From DATLGB01 sp964242305 (GTDB lineage: Bacteria; Actinomycetota; Thermoleophilia; Solirubrobacterales; Solirubrobacteraceae), in contig CAXTBB010000009.1 in the NCBI GenBank assembly GCA_964242305.1, forward strand, positions 35,323 through 99,322: a DNA stretch of 64,000 nucleotides, in the 5' to 3' direction. A program made the position numbers and the translations under genes. The notes beneath the pieces were generated by a model. It had not been told where the DNA came from, ran no database searches, and was given only the letters and a program-made list of their open reading frames with translations. Within the stretch, counting starts at the first letter, position 1, and every line of letters begins with the position of its first letter. This document shows, in pieces, positions 61,222-64,000 of the stretch.

Positions 61222-63758
61222 GCTGCTGCCCCGAGGGTGTCGAAGAGGGTGGGCATTGCGTGCTTGCGTGCCTCGTCTTCGAGGTGGCGGACGCTGTCGA
61301 GGAAGTAGACGGGGTTGAGCTCGATGCCGATCCCGCGGCGGCCCGCGCGGACGGCTTCGAGGGGGACGGTGCCGAGGCCGGCGAACGGGTCGAGGACCAG
61401 GTCGCCCTCGTTGGAGTACCGGCCGATGAGCCGCTTGACGATGTCGAACGGCAGCGGGCAGAGGTGCTGCTCGCGGGCCCGTTGCGCCTGGACGGTGTTG
61501 AGGGTCCGCATCCGGGCGACGTCGGTCCAGACGTCCGGGCTCCACGACGGCGGCTGGAGCAGCATGAAGTCGACGGGCAGCTTGCCCTCCTCGCGGAGGT
61601 GGTCGCAGAGCGCGACGTGCGCCTCGTAGTCGTAGACGTGCTCGAGGTGGTGGTCGCGGAAGAGCCGGAACATCTGCTGGTGCGTGAGCCCGAAGAGGTC
61701 CTCGGGCGCGAGCAGCCGGTCGCCGTCGGAGCGCCAGTAGCCGTGCGCGTCGACCTGCCACCGGCCGAGCGAGTAGTCGGTCTTGTCCTTGGTGATCGGC
61801 GCGTCGGCGTAGCCGTTGCTGCTGTCGGTCGGCGGCTTGCGCAGGACCAGGACGTACTCGGGGACGCCGACGCCCATCGGAGAGCCGTCCTTGCACTGCT
61901 CGGAGTACCCCAGCCGGTAGGTCTGGTTGTTCTCCCGAACCACGTCGGTGACGACCGTGATCATCCCGAGGAAGGCGAGCCCGTGGCCGGTGTAGTGCTC
62001 GAGCGCCTCGGCGTGGAAGGGATGCAGCGTGCGAAACCCGAGGCCGTTGAGGCCACCGGGCACGATGCGGTCCTTGACGTGGATGGCGGCGATGCGGCCG
62101 GGCTGCAGGACCCGGACGAGCTCGGGCGTGAGGAAGTCCATCTGCTGCCAGAACGCGGCGTTGCTCTCGTTGTGGCCGAAATCGTTGAAGGACGGCGAGT
62201 ACTCGTACTGCGACGAGAACGGGATCGACGTGACGATCAGGTCGACGCTGCCGGTCTCCATGCCGGCGGTCTCGATGACGGAGTCGTTGAGCACGAGCTC
62301 GTAGCCCTCGTCGGTCACGGCCTGACGGTCGACACCCATGGCGCGCCGCAGGCCGCCATCGATCGACTCGTGCGCGAGGCCGTACTCGCGGATGATGTCG
62401 GTCATCCGGGCGACGGTCAGGTTGTGCTTGGCCCACTTCGTCTCGAGGTCGGTCCGGATGGCCGCCTCGGCCTCGGTGTAGATGATGTCGATGCGGACCG
62501 GGTGGGGCTGCTGGAACCGCTGTAGGCGGTGGATCGCCTGGATGAAGTCCTTGAACTTGTGCCCGACTCCGACGAACACGGCCCGGTGGCAGTGCCGTTG
62601 GAAATTGCAGCCCGACCCGGCGATCACCGGCTTCGTGGACAAGTACTTGATCCGGCCCTCGCTGAAGTCGACGATCGACCGCTCGCGCTCCTCGAGATCC
62701 TGCGACCCCCAGACGCTTACGGCGTCCGGGGCCGTGCGCGCGATCGCGTGCCGCTCCCGCTCGAGGTCGTGCCAGAGCACAAAGTGGTCGTCGGGATCTG
62801 CCGAGAGGACCTCGGCCATCTTCGCGACGCGTGCGTCGACGGACTCGCGCTTCTCCGCGGCCGCGGCAACGACACCGCGGCCGGCGTCGCGGAACAGCTC
62901 GCCGCGGCCGTCGCGCTCGAACCGCGCCTCGTTGACCTTCGCCGCCGGCACCTGGTGCCAGACGACCTCAACGGGCGGGAGCTCGTAGCCGTCGTCGGAG
63001 TAGCCGAGGTCGGACGGCTTCTGCAGGAACACCGCCCACGACGCGACCCACATCCAGAACTCGTGCTCCATGTGCGGCAGGAGCGTCAGCTGGTCGGCGT
63101 GCTCGCTGTCGCGCTTGAAGAACCGGGTCTTCGCCTGGCCGACGTCGAGGATGTCCAGGAACGCCGCGTAGGCGAGCAGCTCGATGTAGTCGTTCGGGCT
63201 TGGCGTCGCCGTGGCCACGAACCGGTAGGCCGCGGTGCCCTCGTAGAGGCCCATGAGCTGCCGGAAGGTCTTCGTTCCACCGAAGCCCCGCAGGACGGCG
63301 GCCTCGTCAAGGCTGACGACGTTGAACGCGCGCGGGTCGAGCTTGCCCTCCCGCACGGTCTCGTAGTTGGTCAGGTAGATACCGTCCTCCTGGGCCTCTT
63401 CGACGTTGCGGATGAACGTCGGCTTGAGGCCGAGGCGCTGTCCGTCGCGGACGAACTCCTGGCGGACCGCGAGCGGGCACACGATCAGGCCGCGGCCGCC
63501 GCCCATCCGGTCGAGCACGAGACGCTCAATCTCGAGCTGCTGCATCGTCTTCCCCAAGCCGAAGGATTCGAAGAGCGCCCGCCGCCCGCCGGCCACCGCC
63601 CAGCGCACGACGTCGCGTTGGTGGGGCTTGAGCAGCGGGTGGATCTCGTCCGGGTCGACCTCGAAGCCCGTGACCGGCGCCATCGCGGCCTTGCCGTGCA
63701 GGAACTCGTCGTAACCCGTCACGGCAACGCCGGATCGGTTTGACTCCGACCAGGTCAT
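61218..63758 (-). CDS. SF2 helicase - DNA methyltransferase fusion
   Basis: 846 residues, ATGA-coupled to the upstream gene. Residues 1-470 are an SF2 helicase: KPHQRDVVRW near 44, Walker A SFGLGKT (65-71), SLDEAAVL (151-154 DEAA), TATPSPN (183-189) and QAIHRLQRF (motif VI, 407-415). Residues 480-846 are a beta-class amino-methyltransferase: motif IV TSIPFSSQYEY (511-514 SIPF, where DPPY/SPPY is usual) and, later, motif I LDPFAGLGTVPLEA (790-797). It would methylate adenine or cytosine amino groups. Fusions of this kind occur in phages and prophages, possibly masking DNA from host restriction or remodelling replicating DNA. Confidence 0.85.
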   Translation of the reverse strand: MTWSESNRSGVAVTGYDEFLHGKAAMAPVTGFEVDPDEIHPLLKPHQRDVVRWAVAGGRRALFESFGLGKTMQQLEIERLVLDRMGGGRGLIVCPLAVRQEFVRDGQRLGLKPTFIRNVEEAQEDGIYLTNYETVREGKLDPRAFNVVSLDEAAVLRGFGGTKTFRQLMGLYEGTAAYRFVATATPSPNDYIELLAYAAFLDILDVGQAKTRFFKRDSEHADQLTLLPHMEHEFWMWVASWAVFLQKPSDLGYSDDGYELPPVEVVWHQVPAAKVNEARFERDGRGELFRDAGRGVVAAAAEKRESVDARVAKMAEVLSADPDDHFVLWHDLERERHAIARTAPDAVSVWGSQDLEERERSIVDFSEGRIKYLSTKPVIAGSGCNFQRHCHRAVFVGVGHKFKDFIQAIHRLQRFQQPHPVRIDIIYTEAEAAIRTDLETKWAKHNLTVARMTDIIREYGLAHESIDGGLRRAMGVDRQAVTDEGYELVLNDSVIETAGMETGSVDLIVTSIPFSSQYEYSPSFNDFGHNESNAAFWQQMDFLTPELVRVLQPGRIAAIHVKDRIVPGGLNGLGFRTLHPFHAEALEHYTGHGLAFLGMITVVTDVVRENNQTYRLGYSEQCKDGSPMGVGVPEYVLVLRKPPTDSSNGYADAPITKDKTDYSLGRWQVDAHGYWRSDGDRLLAPEDLFGLTHQQMFRLFRDHHLEHVYDYEAHVALCDHLREEGKLPVDFMLLQPPSWSPDVWTDVARMRTLNTVQAQRAREQHLCPLPFDIVKRLIGRYSNEGDLVLDPFAGLGTVPLEAVRAGRRGIGIELNPVYFLDSVRHLEDEARKHAMPTLFDTLGAAA

Positions 63759-64000
63759 GCCGTGGCGGTCTCCTCGCCGCTCTCGCCCAGCGCGACCATC
63801 CGCTCGAGCAGATCGAACGCCCCCTCGCGCGCGGGCACCAGCGCGGGCGCCCAACGCTCAGAGAACGTCTCCAGCAACTTGGCCTTGACCACCGGGTAGA
63901 CGCGGTCATAGACCGCCTGCCACCGCTCATAGCCGGCGGTGGCGTCGGTGGCGGCGTCGGTGGTGGCGGTGGCGGTGGCGGTGGCGGTGGCGGTGGCGGT
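63755..64000 (-). CDS. unknown protein, C-terminal part, with Ala-Thr repeat
   Basis: At least 81 residues; its 5' end lies beyond the window. The readable end is GYERWQAVYDRVYPVVKAKL and TFSERWAPALVPAREGAFDLL, a helical, conserved-looking region. The upstream 18 or more codons are an Ala-Thr alternation encoded by the GGCGGT repeat. Not recognised. Stop overlaps the fusion gene's start. Confidence 0.55.
   Translation of the reverse strand, partial: TATATATATATATTDAATDATAGYERWQAVYDRVYPVVKAKLLETFSERWAPALVPAREGAFDLLERMVALGESGEETATA
63965..64000. repeat. hexanucleotide tandem repeat (GGCGGT)6 running off the window
   Basis: Six copies of GGCGGT up to the last base, following an imperfect run of the same kind from about 63940. 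It encodes alternating Ala-Thr on the minus strand; the unit keeps the frame, so copy number can vary without breaking the gene. The true length is unknown because the window ends inside it. Confidence 0.9.

Larger units (their letters stand above)
57173..64000. mobile_element. prophage/integrative element inserted at tRNA-His (left part)
   Basis: The region after the tRNA carries a tyrosine recombinase facing the tRNA, an excisionase-like HTH gene, small overlapping ORFs, a phage-type replication initiator and a helicase-methylase fusion, all on the minus strand. Genes overlap by stop/start codons throughout, a compact phage-like style. The right end is beyond the window. Starts at the tRNA because attL usually lies in its 3' end. 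Confidence 0.8.

Overview
The window is very GC-rich, densely coded DNA from a high-GC actinobacterium. I infer class Thermoleophilia (Solirubrobacterales: Conexibacter, Patulibacter or Solirubrobacter type). The grounds are extreme GC3, heavy use of GTG/TTG starts, many 1-4 base stop/start overlaps (ATGA, GTGA, TTGA), secreted proteins ending in a Lys-rich beta-sandwich module, and an Rv0241c-Rv0243-like fabG4/htdX/fadA locus. Only protein resemblance supports this; there is no rRNA. A 10-N gap at 59676-59685 shows this is a scaffold.

Layout. 1-4668: end of an aldose epimerase gene, then a tightly packed cassette of DUF2231 protein, NodB-type deacetylase, acyl-CoA dehydrogenase-like protein, NodS-type methyltransferase, FAD reductase and family-2 glycosyltransferase, apparently a small glycoconjugate pathway. 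4685-8399: two acyltransferases, tRNA-Arg(UCU), a secreted barrel protein, a haloacetate-dehalogenase-like hydrolase and an atypical SDR. 8402-15764: LysR/EamA, Cfa synthase, ROK kinase, a MarR-LLM operon divergent from an MFS exporter with a palindromic operator between them, and a dienelactone-hydrolase-like protein. 15785-18594: a Rad50-like ATPase coupled to a small helical protein, an unassigned pair. 18641-22789: secreted M14 carboxypeptidase and an APC permease. 22794-33000: recC-recB-recD followed by an Abi-alpha (DUF4393) gene and a DUF445 gene. 32996-40321: MFS exporter and the glycerol locus glpD / glpF-glpK, followed by a sodium:solute symporter gene broken by one in-frame TAA. 40275-47630: RDD protein, SDR, small secreted and membrane proteins, a PASTA lipoprotein, a Ser/Thr kinase, NudC, a hydrolase and GlsB. 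47672-52407: MFS and the fatty-acid locus htdX-fabG4 / fadA. 52418-55200: three tandem paralogous secreted proteins. 55187-57145: GIY-YIG protein, cold-shock protein, a phosphatase plus fructosamine-kinase pair, and a 44-residue ORF.

57173-64000: tRNA-His(GUG) followed directly by a tyrosine recombinase, an excisionase-like HTH protein, small zinc-ribbon proteins, a phage-type replication initiator and a helicase-DNA methyltransferase fusion, all on the minus strand with overlapping stops and starts. This reads as the left end of a prophage or integrative element inserted at the tRNA-His 3' end. It runs off the window in a GGCGGT repeat.

Best leads for new biology: the Nod-factor-like cassette (810-4668), the ATPase pair (15785-18594), Abi-alpha beside RecBCD, the helicase-methylase element, and short palindromic repeats near 45.5 kb and 48.3 kb.
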